DNA of 64,000 bases from JAJZVS01 sp963708095 (GTDB taxonomy: Bacteria > Pseudomonadota > Alphaproteobacteria > Acetobacterales > Acetobacteraceae). The position numbers and the translations under genes are program-made. The stretch spans positions 1,860,001 through 1,924,000 of the forward strand of contig OY970182.1 of NCBI GenBank assembly GCA_963708095.1. The letters are read 5' to 3'. The notes below the pieces were generated by a model. The model saw only the letters and a list, made by a program, of their open reading frames with translations. It was not told the origin of the DNA and did not search any database. Positions 16,801 to 24,302 of this stretch are shown here, in pieces (the first letter of the stretch is position 1; each line of letters opens with the position of its first letter).

Positions 16801-18044
16801 TCGCAACGCCCCCCTTGGCCGCACCCGCCATGGGCCGCGCAGCCGCCGACGCTCCCGTGCGGGACGGCCGGTGCACGGCGGACGCGGCGCCGGCGCGCCG
16901 GTCTGTCGTCGTCATTCCGGAATGTTTCGACGACGGCACCCTGACCCCTTGCGCCTATATCCGGCTGCTGCTGCCGCTCGACCATCCGCGGATCGGCGCC
17001 GGGCTCGACGTCACCCTGGCGCCACACGGCGTGCCGCCCGAGCTGCTGCGCGCCGACATGATCGTCACCCATCGCAACGCCATCGCCACCGCCGGGCAGG
17101 CGCAGGCGCTGGTCCGCCATTGCCGGCGCAACGGGATCACCCTCGCCTACGACCTGGACGACGACCTGCTGGCGCTGCCGCCGCAGCATCCCGACGCGGC
17201 GCGGCTGGCCCCGCTGGCGCCGGCGGTCGCGCGGCTGCTGGCGGAGGCCGACGTGGTGAGCGTCTCCACCCCCGCGCTCGCCGCCACGCTCGCCCGGCGG
17301 CGGGCGGATGCGATGGTGCTGCCCAACGGGCTCGACGAGCGGCTGTGGGCGGACCCGCCGGCCGCCCGGCTGCGGCGCGGCGGACCGGTGCGCATCCTCT
17401 ACATGGGCAGCCAGACGCACGAGGCCGATTTCGCCCTGATCGTGCCGGCACTGGAACGGCTGCTCGCGTCGTTCGGGCCGCAGATCGGCTTCGACATGAT
17501 CGGGATCAGCGCGGCGGCGTCGGTGCCGGGCTGGGTGAGCCGGATCGGCCCGCCGCCCACCGCCGCGTCCTACCCGGGGTTCGTCAACTGGCTGGTGCAG
17601 CAGGGAAGCTGGGACATCGGCATCGCGCCGCTGGCCCAGGGACGCGCCGGGGGCCGGTTCAACGCCGGCAAGTCGGCGATCAAGGCGCTGGAATACGCAG
17701 CACTCGGGATGGCGACGGTGGCCTCGGACGGCCCGGCCTATCGCGGCTCCTGCGCCGACGGGATCGGCGGCATCCTGGTCGCGAACACCGAGGCGGCCTG
17801 GTGCGAGGCGCTCGGGCGGCTGGTGCGCGACCCGGGGCTGCGCGCGCGCCTGGCGGCGGGCGGGCGGGAATGGCTGGCGGCGCACGGCACCCTGGGCGCA
17901 CAGGAAGCGGCGTGGCGGACGGCATGGGGGCCGGACGCCGGCACGCGGCGGACCCCGCGCCCGGGAGCCGCACCGGCAGGCGGGGCACCGGCAGGCGGGG
18001 CGCCGACGGGCGCGGCCGCGCTCAGGCGACGAATTCGAGGGTGA
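13893..18044 (+). CDS. Three-domain glycosyltransferase (GT2 + GT4-like + GT4-like)
   Basis: 1383 residues. Order: a 70-residue low-complexity start with GPxGx pentapeptides; about 105-215, three repeats of the type FDAAWYVEQ / YLRRYADV ... HYLRIGAARGDNPHP; about 230-480, a GT2 domain (VVVPVYRGLAETRRCLESVL, VVDDATPE, NADTEVPPGWL, and GYGEENDFCLRA); about 505-880, a first GT4-like domain (VGHGLGGGVRRHMDEQ ... TYSYTLSTALAAGLPIVAS); about 885-990, a repeat-rich linker; about 1004-1345, a second GT4-like domain (ECFDDGTLTPCAYIRLLLPL ... GIAPLAQGRAGGRFNAGKSAIKALEYAALG). Probably cytoplasmic assembly of a surface glycan with the upstream methyltransferase. The 3' end overlaps the convergent VOC gene by 23 bp. 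The exact sugar and acceptor are unknown. Confidence 0.88.
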   Translation: MPKRRARAGTTSGDGGPPHPAGPVGTGPTGTRPAGAGPVGAGPASAGPADAAGHAARALPPAPAGEEDWRGFALLPDAGLAAAPARTAAAEHATAALGMLFDADWYLRRYADVAAARYDPLKHFVALGLGEERDPNPFFAGGWYRTHYADVGASGQHPLLHYLRIGAARGDNPHPRFDAAWYVEQHPEAAGNPLLYHLRVGRARGWATEPAFDPAAFLPSAGRVPAAPPGVVVDVVVPVYRGLAETRRCLESVLADPARPPGRVIVVDDATPEPELAAWLDTLRAAGRIVLLRQARNAGFVVAANCGMDAAAPHDVVLLNADTEVPPGWLGRLAGHAYAGARIASISPFSNNATICGWPSREGGPPAFGRSVAALDAVCQAANGGRSVAVPTTVGFCMYIRRAALDAVGGFDAATFGRGYGEENDFCLRAAAAGWQHRLACDIFVYHEGAVSFGAAQPGLAAAQTVLAARWPAYPTLVARHIRQDPATPARFAATAALLRGDGRPVVLLVGHGLGGGVRRHMDEQRAQAGGAAHFVLLEPHPRGVALRFPDLPDQPEAAVPGDGLEAPLALLRSAGVSRVHVHHVMGFDFDVAALIRGLDVAFDVTVHDYYPLCPQVNLLPWGDAQYCGEPGPAGCNACIASRPSHGARDITAWRRRHGFLFLAAERVFCPSRDAFDRLARHGWAGRAVLAPHEPDLVFPAPHPARALRRDGGGALRIALLGVLAPQKGAAIVATVAELADPRQFAFHLLGAPERPLPGPAARRIAVTGTYAEGDLPEMLARVRPDVVWFPAQWPETYSYTLSTALAAGLPIVASAIGAFPERLAGRALTWLVDPAAPAGEWLAVFAQVRTALAAAGEATAVAVAERAGSALAGPMRLMHGETGREATAPLPAAMRTARRRAATPATPVPDDPAGVAVPNHAASAMAPPGTAPLGISPLGIFPLGISPLGIFPPGTSPLGTSPSAMSSAVATPPLAAPAMGRAAADAPVRDGRCTADAAPARRSVVVIPECFDDGTLTPCAYIRLLLPLDHPRIGAGLDVTLAPHGVPPELLRADMIVTHRNAIATAGQAQALVRHCRRNGITLAYDLDDDLLALPPQHPDAARLAPLAPAVARLLAEADVVSVSTPALAATLARRRADAMVLPNGLDERLWADPPAARLRRGGPVRILYMGSQTHEADFALIVPALERLLASFGPQIGFDMIGISAAASVPGWVSRIGPPPTAASYPGFVNWLVQQGSWDIGIAPLAQGRAGGRFNAGKSAIKALEYAALGMATVASDGPAYRGSCADGIGGILVANTEAAWCEALGRLVRDPGLRARLAAGGREWLAAHGTLGAQEAAWRTAWGPDAGTRRTPRPGAAPAGGAPAGGAPTGAAALRRRIRG
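13959..14048. repeat. 15-bp tandem repeat near the start of the glycosyltransferase
   Basis: Six in-frame 15-bp units encode PVGTG, PTGTR, PAGAG, PVGAG, PASAG, PADAA. Units alternate between beginnings CCG/CCC and endings GGA. They make up the disordered N-terminal extension of the protein. Confidence 0.8.
16671..16790. repeat. 15-bp tandem repeat in the inter-domain linker of the glycosyltransferase
   Basis: Eight contiguous 15-bp units, the central ones being TCCCCGCTTGGCATA, TTCCCGCTTGGCATA and TCCCCGCTCGGCATA, with more diverged units at both ends. They encode a chain of APLGI/SPLGI/FPLGI pentapeptides exactly in the linker between the two GT4-like domains, where length change would be tolerated. 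Confidence 0.9.
17971..18015. repeat. 15-bp tandem repeat at the 3' end of the glycosyltransferase
   Basis: Two identical units CACCGGCAGGCGGGG and a diverged third encode PAGGA, PAGGA, PTGAA at the C-terminal tail. Confidence 0.7.
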
Positions 18045-18864
18045 CGCCGAAGGCTGCCGTGGCCGGTACCAGGATCCGGTCGGGCTCCCGCCGCGCCGTC
18101 ACCCCGCCGGCGGCCAGCGCCGCGGCGGCGCGGTCGAGCGAATGGGTGCGCAGGGTCAGCACCGCCATGAACTCGGTGCGACCGTCGTCGGGGGGCGCTG
18201 CCTCGGCGAAGGCGGCGCGCACCGCGGCCGGCGTAGTGACCTCGCAGCGCGCCAGGCCGAGCAGCAAGGTGCAGCCGTCGGGCCCGGTCCGCACCATCTC
18301 GGCACCGAACATGCGGCTGAACAGGGTCCCGAGCACCCCCGGATCGCGCGAGGCGACCACCGCGCGCACGATGCCGAGCGCCCCGTTCGGGTGGTGGCGC
18401 CATTCGTCCCGCCAAACCAGATCGCGGGTGAAATGATGGCAGAAATAGAGCCGACCCGGCGCGCCGATACCGGGCAGCAGGCGCACGTTGCGGAACATCG
18501 CGTCGCGCGTGCCCTGCGGCAGGCTCACCGGACGGGAGAATTCGAGCGGCGGCCCGACCGGCAGCCCGGCGGCCTGCAGGGTGGCGTAGGTGGCGGCGGA
18601 ATCTTCGGTGGCAAAGACGATCGCATTCAGGCCCTCCGGCGCGGCCAGGATCTCCTGCCGGCCGGTGGCGCTGGCGGGGGCGGAAATCAGCTCCAGGTAG
18701 TCGGTGCCGAACACGGCCAGGTGGTTGGCCGAGCCCAGGGTGTGGAAGCCGCGCGGGGTGAGGGTGAAGCCGAGGCGGCGATAGACGGCCTCGCCGTCGT
18801 CGATCCGCTCGCGCAGGTTCACGACCACATGGTCCAGGATGGGCAACGGCAATGCAGGCATCAT
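18022..18864 (-). CDS. VOC-family (glyoxalase-like) protein
   Basis: About 280 residues starting at MMPALPLPILDHVVVNLRER; the upstream extension is Arg/Pro-rich and unlikely to be translated. LDHVVVNLRERIDDG..YRRLGFTLTPRG with GSANHLAVFGTDYLELI is the pattern of the glyoxalase-like domain of the vicinal oxygen chelate superfamily, and the C-half is a second, weaker copy of the fold. Such proteins use a divalent metal held by His/Glu (His in DHV, Glu in YLELI). Reaction unknown. Its 3' end overlaps the convergent glycosyltransferase by 23 bp; upstream on the same strand is rnhA, 157 bp away. Confidence 0.75.
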   Translation of the reverse strand: MMPALPLPILDHVVVNLRERIDDGEAVYRRLGFTLTPRGFHTLGSANHLAVFGTDYLELISAPASATGRQEILAAPEGLNAIVFATEDSAATYATLQAAGLPVGPPLEFSRPVSLPQGTRDAMFRNVRLLPGIGAPGRLYFCHHFTRDLVWRDEWRHHPNGALGIVRAVVASRDPGVLGTLFSRMFGAEMVRTGPDGCTLLLGLARCEVTTPAAVRAAFAEAAPPDDGRTEFMAVLTLRTHSLDRAAAALAAGGVTARREPDRILVPATAAFGVTLEFVA

Positions 18865-19020
18865 CCGTCTTCCCCGCTGGGACCGGCGCGGCCGGGGGGC
18901 GGCCGCGCGCGGTCTGTTCCGTCTGCCGGTAGTTTCACCATAGCGCAAGTCGTACCGCGGGGCGGGCTCCCTGACGTTACCCGCCGAACACGGAGACCAC
19001 GGGCCGGCGGCGGTGCGGCG

Positions 19021-19491
19021 CTACCCCAGCCGCTCCCGCGCCGCCGTCGCCAGCACGTCGGCGCGCTCGTTCATCCGGTCCCCCGCATGGCCGCGGACCC
19101 AGCGCCACTCGATCCGGTGCACCGCCGCCGCCGCCAGCAGCCGCCGCCACAAATCCATGTTCGCCACCGGATCGCCCGCCGCGTTGCGCCAGTTGCGCCG
19201 CACCCAGCCCTGGTGCCACCGGGTCACGCCGTTGCGCAGATACTCGCTGTCGGTGTGCAGCACGACGGTGCACGGGCGCTTCAACGCTTCCAGCGCCGAC
19301 AGCGCGGCGGTCAGCTCCATGCGGTTGTTGGTCGTCGCGGCCTCGGCGCCGGACAGTTCCCGCTCGTGATCGCCGAATTGCAGGATCGCCGCCCAGCCGC
19401 CGCGGCCCGGATTGGGCTTGCAGCCGCCGTCGGTCCAGATCTCCACATGATCCGTCGGGCCCGAATCACCCGTCGCCGGTTCAAATCCCAT
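19021..19491 (-). CDS. rnhA: Ribonuclease HI
   Basis: 156 residues. Degrades RNA in RNA-DNA hybrids. The four catalytic carboxylates are all visible: Asp in IWTDGGCKPNPG, Glu in NNRMELTA, Asp in LHTDSEYLRNG, and Asp near the end in NERADVLA. GHAGDRMNE carries the conserved histidine. The first codons overlap the 3' end of thrB by 11 bp, a thrB-rnhA arrangement common in alphaproteobacteria. The N-terminal 15 residues before the domain are an extension. Confidence 0.95.
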   Translation of the reverse strand: MGFEPATGDSGPTDHVEIWTDGGCKPNPGRGGWAAILQFGDHERELSGAEAATTNNRMELTAALSALEALKRPCTVVLHTDSEYLRNGVTRWHQGWVRRNWRNAAGDPVANMDLWRRLLAAAAVHRIEWRWVRGHAGDRMNERADVLATAARERLG

Positions 19492-20437
19492 AGGCGTGCG
19501 CGTCCCGCGCGCTCAGATGGAAGCGCAGCCGGCGCAGGTATTCCATCGGGTCCTTGCGCGTCACCAGTGCCCCCGGCGGCGTGTTCACCCAGTCGAACAG
19601 CCGGGTGAGCAGGAACCGCAGCGCCGCCCCCTGGCACAGCACCGGCAGCGCCGCACGCTCCGCCGCCGACAGCGCGCGCACGCCGCCATATCCCGACAGC
19701 AGCGCCCGCGACTTGGTCACGTTCAGCGCCCCGTCCGCCTCGAAGCACCAGGCGTTCACGCACACGGCGACGTCGTAGGCCAGCAGATCGGTGGCGGCGA
19801 AATAGAAATCGATCAGGCCGGAGATCGCCCCCTCCAGGAAGAAGACATTGTCGGGAAACAGGTCGGCATGGATATGCCCGATCGGCAGATCGACCGGCCA
19901 GGCCGCAAGAATGGCCTCGAGCGCGCAGGCAAGCTCGGCGCCGAGCCCGGGCTGCACCGTCTCGGTGCCGGCGCCGCAGCGGGCCAGCAGCGGCGGCCAG
20001 CCGGCGGGGCCGAGCGCATTCACCCGGGTCGGCGCATAACCCCGCCCGGCCAGGTGCAGCGCGGCGACCGCGGCCCCCACCGGGGCGCAATGCTCCACCC
20101 GGACGCGGCGCGGCCAGACGCCGGGGAGGAAGGTCGTGATCGCCGCCAGCCGGCCGCACAGCGGGCGCAGCGCCACGCCGTCGCGCGCCGCCACCGGGCG
20201 CGGGCAGACGATGCTCCGGGCCAGATGGTCCATCAGCCCGAGGAACCAGGGCAGATCGGCCGGATCGACCCGCTTCTCATAGAGGGTGAGGATGAAGTCG
20301 CCGGCGGTGGTGCGGAGCGCGTAGTTGCTGTTCTCCACTCCCTCGGCAATGCCGCGGAAGGCGACGATGCGACCGATGTCGTAGGCGGCGAGGAACGCGG
20401 CCAGGGCGTCGTCGGAGACTTCGGTATAAACCGCCAT
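19481..20437 (-). CDS. thrB: Homoserine kinase, type II (APH-like)
   Basis: 318 residues; phosphorylates homoserine for threonine synthesis. It belongs to the aminoglycoside-phosphotransferase-like form of ThrB found in alphaproteobacteria rather than the GHMP kinase form. Features: AFRGIAEGVENSNYAL near the N-terminus, TLYEKRVDPADLPWFLGLMDHLA, the catalytic loop IGHIHADLFPDNVFF and the metal-binding GLIDFYFAATD. It overlaps rnhA downstream. The ATG overlaps a TGA belonging to a small upstream frame (20437-20580), giving a TGATG junction. Confidence 0.93.
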   Translation of the reverse strand: MAVYTEVSDDALAAFLAAYDIGRIVAFRGIAEGVENSNYALRTTAGDFILTLYEKRVDPADLPWFLGLMDHLARSIVCPRPVAARDGVALRPLCGRLAAITTFLPGVWPRRVRVEHCAPVGAAVAALHLAGRGYAPTRVNALGPAGWPPLLARCGAGTETVQPGLGAELACALEAILAAWPVDLPIGHIHADLFPDNVFFLEGAISGLIDFYFAATDLLAYDVAVCVNAWCFEADGALNVTKSRALLSGYGGVRALSAAERAALPVLCQGAALRFLLTRLFDWVNTPPGALVTRKDPMEYLRRLRFHLSARDAHAYGI

Positions 20438-20633
20438 CAGCGCGGCGCGGCCGGCGCGTCAATCACCCTGGGCTCCTGTGCATGGTCCAGCACATGCGGG
20501 TAGCAGGCGCAGCCCGGCGGCGGCAATACCGACTGCGCCTCGCACCGCCGGAGATGAGCGAGCGGCGACAGGGAAGGCATCTGTCGCGCCCGGGTTCCGT
20601 GCCGATGGGGCGGGGGCGTTTCGACCTTTGCGC

Positions 20634-21104
20634 TCAAGCGCCGCGCCGGGTCGGCATCTCCGGCGCGGGATGCAGGTGCACGATCCGCTGGCCGGTCTCC
20701 GCCGCGATCATTTCCGCCACCAGGGTCCGGTGGCAGTGCGCCGGATCGCGCTCGAAACACAGCAGGCAGGCACGGGCTCCGCCGGCCAGGGTGCGCGCTT
20801 CCGCCAGCTCCGCCTGCGGGCGGTCGCCGGTCATGTGGGCGCCGTAGATGCGCGCCATGATCTCCGGATGGCCGGCGCGCACCGCGTCCCGCCCCGGCTT
20901 CGGCGTGCCGAGCGCCTGCAGGTGCACATAGCCGATCCCCCGCGCGTCGAGCTCGGCGGCAAGCTGGCGCTTGGAGAAGCCGGGCTTGCGCGATTGCGGC
21001 ACCGCACGGACGTCGATCAGCAGGCGCACGTCCGCGGCGACCAGGGCGTCGGTGACGTCGGCAACGGTGCAGGCTTCGTAGCCGATGGTGAACAGGTCGG
21101 GCAT
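20634..21104 (-). CDS. DUF488 family protein
   Basis: 156 residues starting at MPDLFTIGYEA, preceded by CGGAGACACGAC on the coding strand. LFTIGYEACTVADVTDAL and LLIDVRAVPQSRKPGFSK at the N-terminus and LLCFERDPAHCHRTLVAEMI towards the C-terminus are hallmarks of the family; the last has the conserved Cys and His. The biochemical function is not established. It is divergently arranged with the CPBP protease gene. Confidence 0.88.
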   Translation of the reverse strand: MPDLFTIGYEACTVADVTDALVAADVRLLIDVRAVPQSRKPGFSKRQLAAELDARGIGYVHLQALGTPKPGRDAVRAGHPEIMARIYGAHMTGDRPQAELAEARTLAGGARACLLCFERDPAHCHRTLVAEMIAAETGQRIVHLHPAPEMPTRRGA

Positions 21105-21222
21105 GTCGTGTCTCCGGACCGTGGGGAGGGCACCGCAGCGTTCTTGCCGCGCGGCGTTCTTGCCAGTGACGCGCCGGGCGCGCCATGGTCCCGGCCGGCG
21201 ACAGCGAACGGCGGGTACGCAA

Positions 21223-22074
21223 GTGAGCGGAACGGAGGGACCTCGGCCGACCGATTCCGACCCGCCGCGCACCGTCAACCCCTGGCGGGAGCTGCCAAGG
21301 CCGCCTGGCTGCCGGCGAAAGCCGTTCGGCCCGTGGCAGGGGCTGTGGCTCGTCATCCTGTTCATGCTCGTCCAGGTCGGCGTGGCGACGGCGCTGGCCT
21401 TGCTCCGCGGCTTCTTCATCGGGCTGGTGCGAGGGCTGCAGGCGTCGTTGGCCGGCCAGCCCTTCGCGCGCTTCGTGCCGGCCCCGCCGAGCCCCGGCCT
21501 GGTGGCCGCCAGCGTCATCGCCGCCTACGTCCTGGCCGCGCTCTGGTGCCTCCGCTACGTGCTGCGGCGAGCCGGCGACCGGCTCGCCCTCGGCACGGCG
21601 GAGGGCATCGCCTGGTGTCCGGCCGAGCGCGGCGCCTATCCGGCGGCCGTGGTCCTCGGGATCGGCACCGTTGCGGCGGCGATGGCGATTCTCCACTTGG
21701 TGCCGGTCGCGCCGGGCCGGGCGGCGCACTCGGATTTCCAGGCGCTGCTGATGCCGGGCTGGATGCTGGGTCCGTCGCTGCTGTTGCTGCTGGTGGTGGC
21801 CCCGCTCACCGAGGAGTTCCTGTTTCGCGGCGCCGCCTTCGCCGCCTTCGCCGCGCGCACCGGCCCGGGCTGGGCGACCGTTATCGTAACCTTGCTGTTC
21901 GTGGCGGTGCACGCGCCGGAAAAGAGTCATTACCCGCCGGGATTCATCGACGTGTCGCTGATGGCGCTGGGGGCCGTGTGGCTGCGGCTGCGCTACCGGT
22001 CGATCCGGCCGGCGATCCTGCTGCACATCCTCTATAACGTCGGCGTATCGGGGACCGCCCTGCTGCTGCACTGA
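21223..22074 (+). CDS. CPBP-family intramembrane metalloprotease
   Basis: About 283 residues from the GTG at 21223 (VSGTEGPRPTDSDPP); a longer frame upstream overlaps the divergent DUF488 gene and is unlikely. Several transmembrane segments. The CPBP (Abi) signature is complete: EEFLFRG (motif 1, catalytic glutamates), FVAVHAPEK (motif 2 histidine) and HILYNVGVS (motif 3). Members are Rce1-like intramembrane proteases with largely unknown bacterial substrates. The C-terminus lies 119 bp before the SDR gene. Confidence 0.88.
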   Translation: MSGTEGPRPTDSDPPRTVNPWRELPRPPGCRRKPFGPWQGLWLVILFMLVQVGVATALALLRGFFIGLVRGLQASLAGQPFARFVPAPPSPGLVAASVIAAYVLAALWCLRYVLRRAGDRLALGTAEGIAWCPAERGAYPAAVVLGIGTVAAAMAILHLVPVAPGRAAHSDFQALLMPGWMLGPSLLLLLVVAPLTEEFLFRGAAFAAFAARTGPGWATVIVTLLFVAVHAPEKSHYPPGFIDVSLMALGAVWLRLRYRSIRPAILLHILYNVGVSGTALLLH

Positions 22075-22193
22075 CCGCCCGTCGCCGTTGCCTCGCGCCC
22101 CGGGCGCGGGCAGGGTGACTTACGCGCCCCCTGCGCGGGCAGGCTTGGCCGCGGGCACGGCGTCGCGGCGTACCACACCGGAGGGTTTGCATC

Positions 22194-22946
22194 ATGAGCT
22201 TCGACTTCAGCGGCAAGCGGGTGATCGTGTGCGGCGGCTCGCGCGGCATCGGACGGGCGATCGCGCTCGGCTTCGCGCAAGCCGGCGCCGGGGTGGCGAT
22301 CTGCGCCCGCGGCGCCGAGGCCTTGCAGGCCACCGCCGCCGAAGCCTCCCGCTTCGGCCATCCCGTCCACACCGCCTCCTGCGACCTGGCCGATCCCGCC
22401 GCAATCGCGCGTACGATCCCCGAGGCTGCCGACGCCCTCGGCGGCGTCGACGTCCTGATCAACAACGCCTCGGCCTTCGCCAACCCCGATACTGCGGAGG
22501 CCTGGGCGGCGAGTTTCGCCGTCGACATGATGGCGGTGGTGCACGCGTCCCAGGCGGCGCTGCCGTTCCTGAAAGACAGCAAGGGGGCGATCGTCACCAC
22601 CACGTCGATCTCCGCGCTGCGCCCGGCGGCGCGCCAGCCGCCGTACGGGGCGATCAAGGCGGCGGCGATCCATTACACCTCGACCCAGGCGGCGATGTAC
22701 GCCCGCGACGGCATAAGGGTGAACGCCGTCGCCCCCGGCTCGATCGAGTTTCCCGGCGGCGTGTGGGACCGGCGCAAGACCGAGGCGCCGGACCTCTACA
22801 AGCGCGTCTTCCGCTCGATCCCGTTCGGCCGTATGGGCCAGCCGGAGGAGGTGGCGAACGTGGTCCTGTTCCTGGCCTCCCCGCTCGCCGCCTGGGTAAC
22901 CGGGCAGACCATCGTGGTGGACGGCGGCCAGTTGCTGGGCGGCTGA
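22194..22946 (+). CDS. SDR family NAD(P)-dependent oxidoreductase
   Basis: 250 residues, classical short-chain dehydrogenase. The cofactor motif appears as GGSRGIGRAIALG; NNAS replaces NNAG. The catalytic Ser is in TTTSISAL, the Tyr-Lys pair in YGAIKAAAIHY, and the C-terminal signature VTGQTIVVDGGQL is intact. The ATG follows GGAGGGTTTGCATC. Likely a 3-oxoacyl reductase-like or sugar/alcohol dehydrogenase; substrate not predictable. Confidence 0.92.
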   Translation: MSFDFSGKRVIVCGGSRGIGRAIALGFAQAGAGVAICARGAEALQATAAEASRFGHPVHTASCDLADPAAIARTIPEAADALGGVDVLINNASAFANPDTAEAWAASFAVDMMAVVHASQAALPFLKDSKGAIVTTTSISALRPAARQPPYGAIKAAAIHYTSTQAAMYARDGIRVNAVAPGSIEFPGGVWDRRKTEAPDLYKRVFRSIPFGRMGQPEEVANVVLFLASPLAAWVTGQTIVVDGGQLLGG

Positions 22947-23072
22947 AATTTCGCCCTCCCTTCTCCCCTCCCCTTGCGGGAGGGGAAAAGGGGGCGGCAT
23001 CCGGCAGTGGCCCTTCGTCCGATCGCCCTGAATCTCCGCCATGCCGCTTGGCAACCCCTCCCCGACCGCCTA

Positions 23073-23235
23073 CGTTACCTGGGCGGAGCTTCCCGGTGCG
23101 TCAGGTAAGGCATCCCCGGGGCCAGTAAGCATCTCCCTGGGAGCTGGCTCTGTCGGGATCTTGGTCTCGGTATCCGGTGCCCACCTGCACACGCAGGCTC
23201 TGGGAGGATGCGACGCCAACGGCCAGGGCAGCCCC
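23073..23235 (+). ncRNA. ssrS: 6S RNA (ssrS) candidate upstream of fau
   Basis: The 375-bp gap in front of fau contains a sequence that folds like 6S RNA, the RNA that binds the sigma70 RNA polymerase holoenzyme. Closing helices seen by eye: CCTGGGC (23078-23084) with GCCAGG (23222-23227), GCGTC (23098-23102) with GACGC (23212-23216), and GCATCC (23110-23115) with GGATGC (23206-23211). Inside lie smaller hairpins, including CCTGC-ACAC-GCAGG (23184-23197). Linkage of ssrS to fau (ygfA) is well known in gamma- and alphaproteobacteria. Ends are approximate. The remaining gap sequence includes a pyrimidine/purine palindrome at about 22950-22995. Confidence 0.7.
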
Positions 23236-23321
23236 GCACTTTTCCGGCCTTGCCTGCGACCGCCCCGTTTTCCCCGGTCTCCAGCCTCCCCCGGTCTCCA
23301 GCTTTCCTGATCGCCAGTTCC

Positions 23322-23927
23322 ATGTCCGCCGCCGATCCGCCCGCCGCGCTCGACGAGGCCAAGCGCTTGGCGCGCGCGCGGGCGCTTGCCGCGCGCGCGA
23401 CCGGCGACCCGGCGGCAGGCGCCGCCCTGGCCGCGGTGGTGCTGCGCGAGGCGCTCCCACCCGCCGGTGCCGTCGTGGCCGGGTACTGGCCGATCGGCCA
23501 GGAGATCGACCTCCGTCCGCTGCTGCACGCGCTGCATGATCGTGGCCACAAGGTCGTGCTGCCGGTCACGCCGCGACGCGGCCAGGCGCTGCATTTCCGG
23601 CTCTGGCAGCCGGGAGCCGCGTTGCAGGCCGAGGCATTCGGCACTTTCGCGCCCGGCGGGCCGGACCTCGTCCCCGGCTTCCTCCTTGTGCCGCTGCTGG
23701 CCTTCGACCGGGCGGGCAATCGGCTCGGCTATGGGGGAGGCTATTACGATCGCACCCTGGCGGGGATGCCCGGCGCCCTCGCGCTGGGATGCGCCTATGC
23801 GGCGCAGGAAATGGAGGCGGTCCCGGCAGGCGCCACCGATGTGCGGCTGGCAGCCATCGCCACCGAGCGCGGTCTGGTCCGCACCGCCGGCCTGACCTGG
23901 CCAGAGTCGACAGCGAAACGGTTTTAA
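23322..23927 (+). CDS. fau: 5-formyltetrahydrofolate cyclo-ligase
   Basis: 201 residues from MSAADPPAALDEAKR; converts 5-formyl-THF to 5,10-methenyl-THF with ATP. The N-terminal basic helix, the middle AGYWPIGQEIDLRPLL segment, the LVPLLAFDRAGNRLGYGGGYYDRTL motif (canonical GYGGGYYDR) and the C-terminal region are all present. It follows the 6S RNA candidate, with which it may be co-transcribed. Confidence 0.93.
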   Translation: MSAADPPAALDEAKRLARARALAARATGDPAAGAALAAVVLREALPPAGAVVAGYWPIGQEIDLRPLLHALHDRGHKVVLPVTPRRGQALHFRLWQPGAALQAEAFGTFAPGGPDLVPGFLLVPLLAFDRAGNRLGYGGGYYDRTLAGMPGALALGCAYAAQEMEAVPAGATDVRLAAIATERGLVRTAGLTWPESTAKRF

Positions 23928-23958
23928 GCCCGGGGTTGTCGGGTATTTCATCGTGCGG

Positions 23959-24093
23959 CGCCCTGTCCGCCCGCGCCCTGTCCGCCCGCGCCCTGTCCGC
24001 CCGCGCCCTGTCCGCCCGCGCCCTGTCCGCCCGCGCCCTGTCCGCCCGCGCCCTGTCCGCCCGCGCCCTGTCCGCCGGCGCCCCGTCCGCGTG
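23959..24093. repeat. Nine-copy 15-bp tandem repeat between genes
   Basis: Seven identical copies of CGCCCTGTCCGCCCG are followed by two slightly changed copies (CGCCCTGTCCGCCGG, CGCCCCGTCCGCGTG). The array is the main content of the 375-bp gap between fau and the FAD oxidoreductase. It is open in several frames (RPVRP, ALSAR), but nothing supports translation. The near-perfect identity suggests recent expansion. Confidence 0.92.
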
Positions 24094-24302
24094 GCGTGTG
24101 TGCGGGCCGGGAATCGCAAACCCTCGACGCATCGCCGGGCCACGACGCGGCAGGCGCGCTCACTCCGAGACCGCCCAACTCTCAGGAGGGCGATCCGTTC
24201 CTATCGCGCCTCTGGTATCGTTAGGAAATAATTGACGTATCACCGGCTGCTCTGTCACGACTTGGGTGCGGTCGACGCGATTTTCCATCAGGGACGGCCC
24301 CA

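Noticed and set aside
20437..22071. Long 544-residue minus-strand frame across the DUF488 and CPBP genes
   Set aside because: It is antisense to the clearly recognisable CPBP gene and overlaps DUF488; its composition is Arg/His/Gln-rich low complexity. Only its last 47 codons are kept as a weak observation.
23953..24231. Open frames through the nine-copy array encoding (RPVRP)n or (ALSAR)n
   Set aside because: The frames are open only because a 15-bp unit without stops is repeated; no ribosome binding site or conserved flank supports translation.
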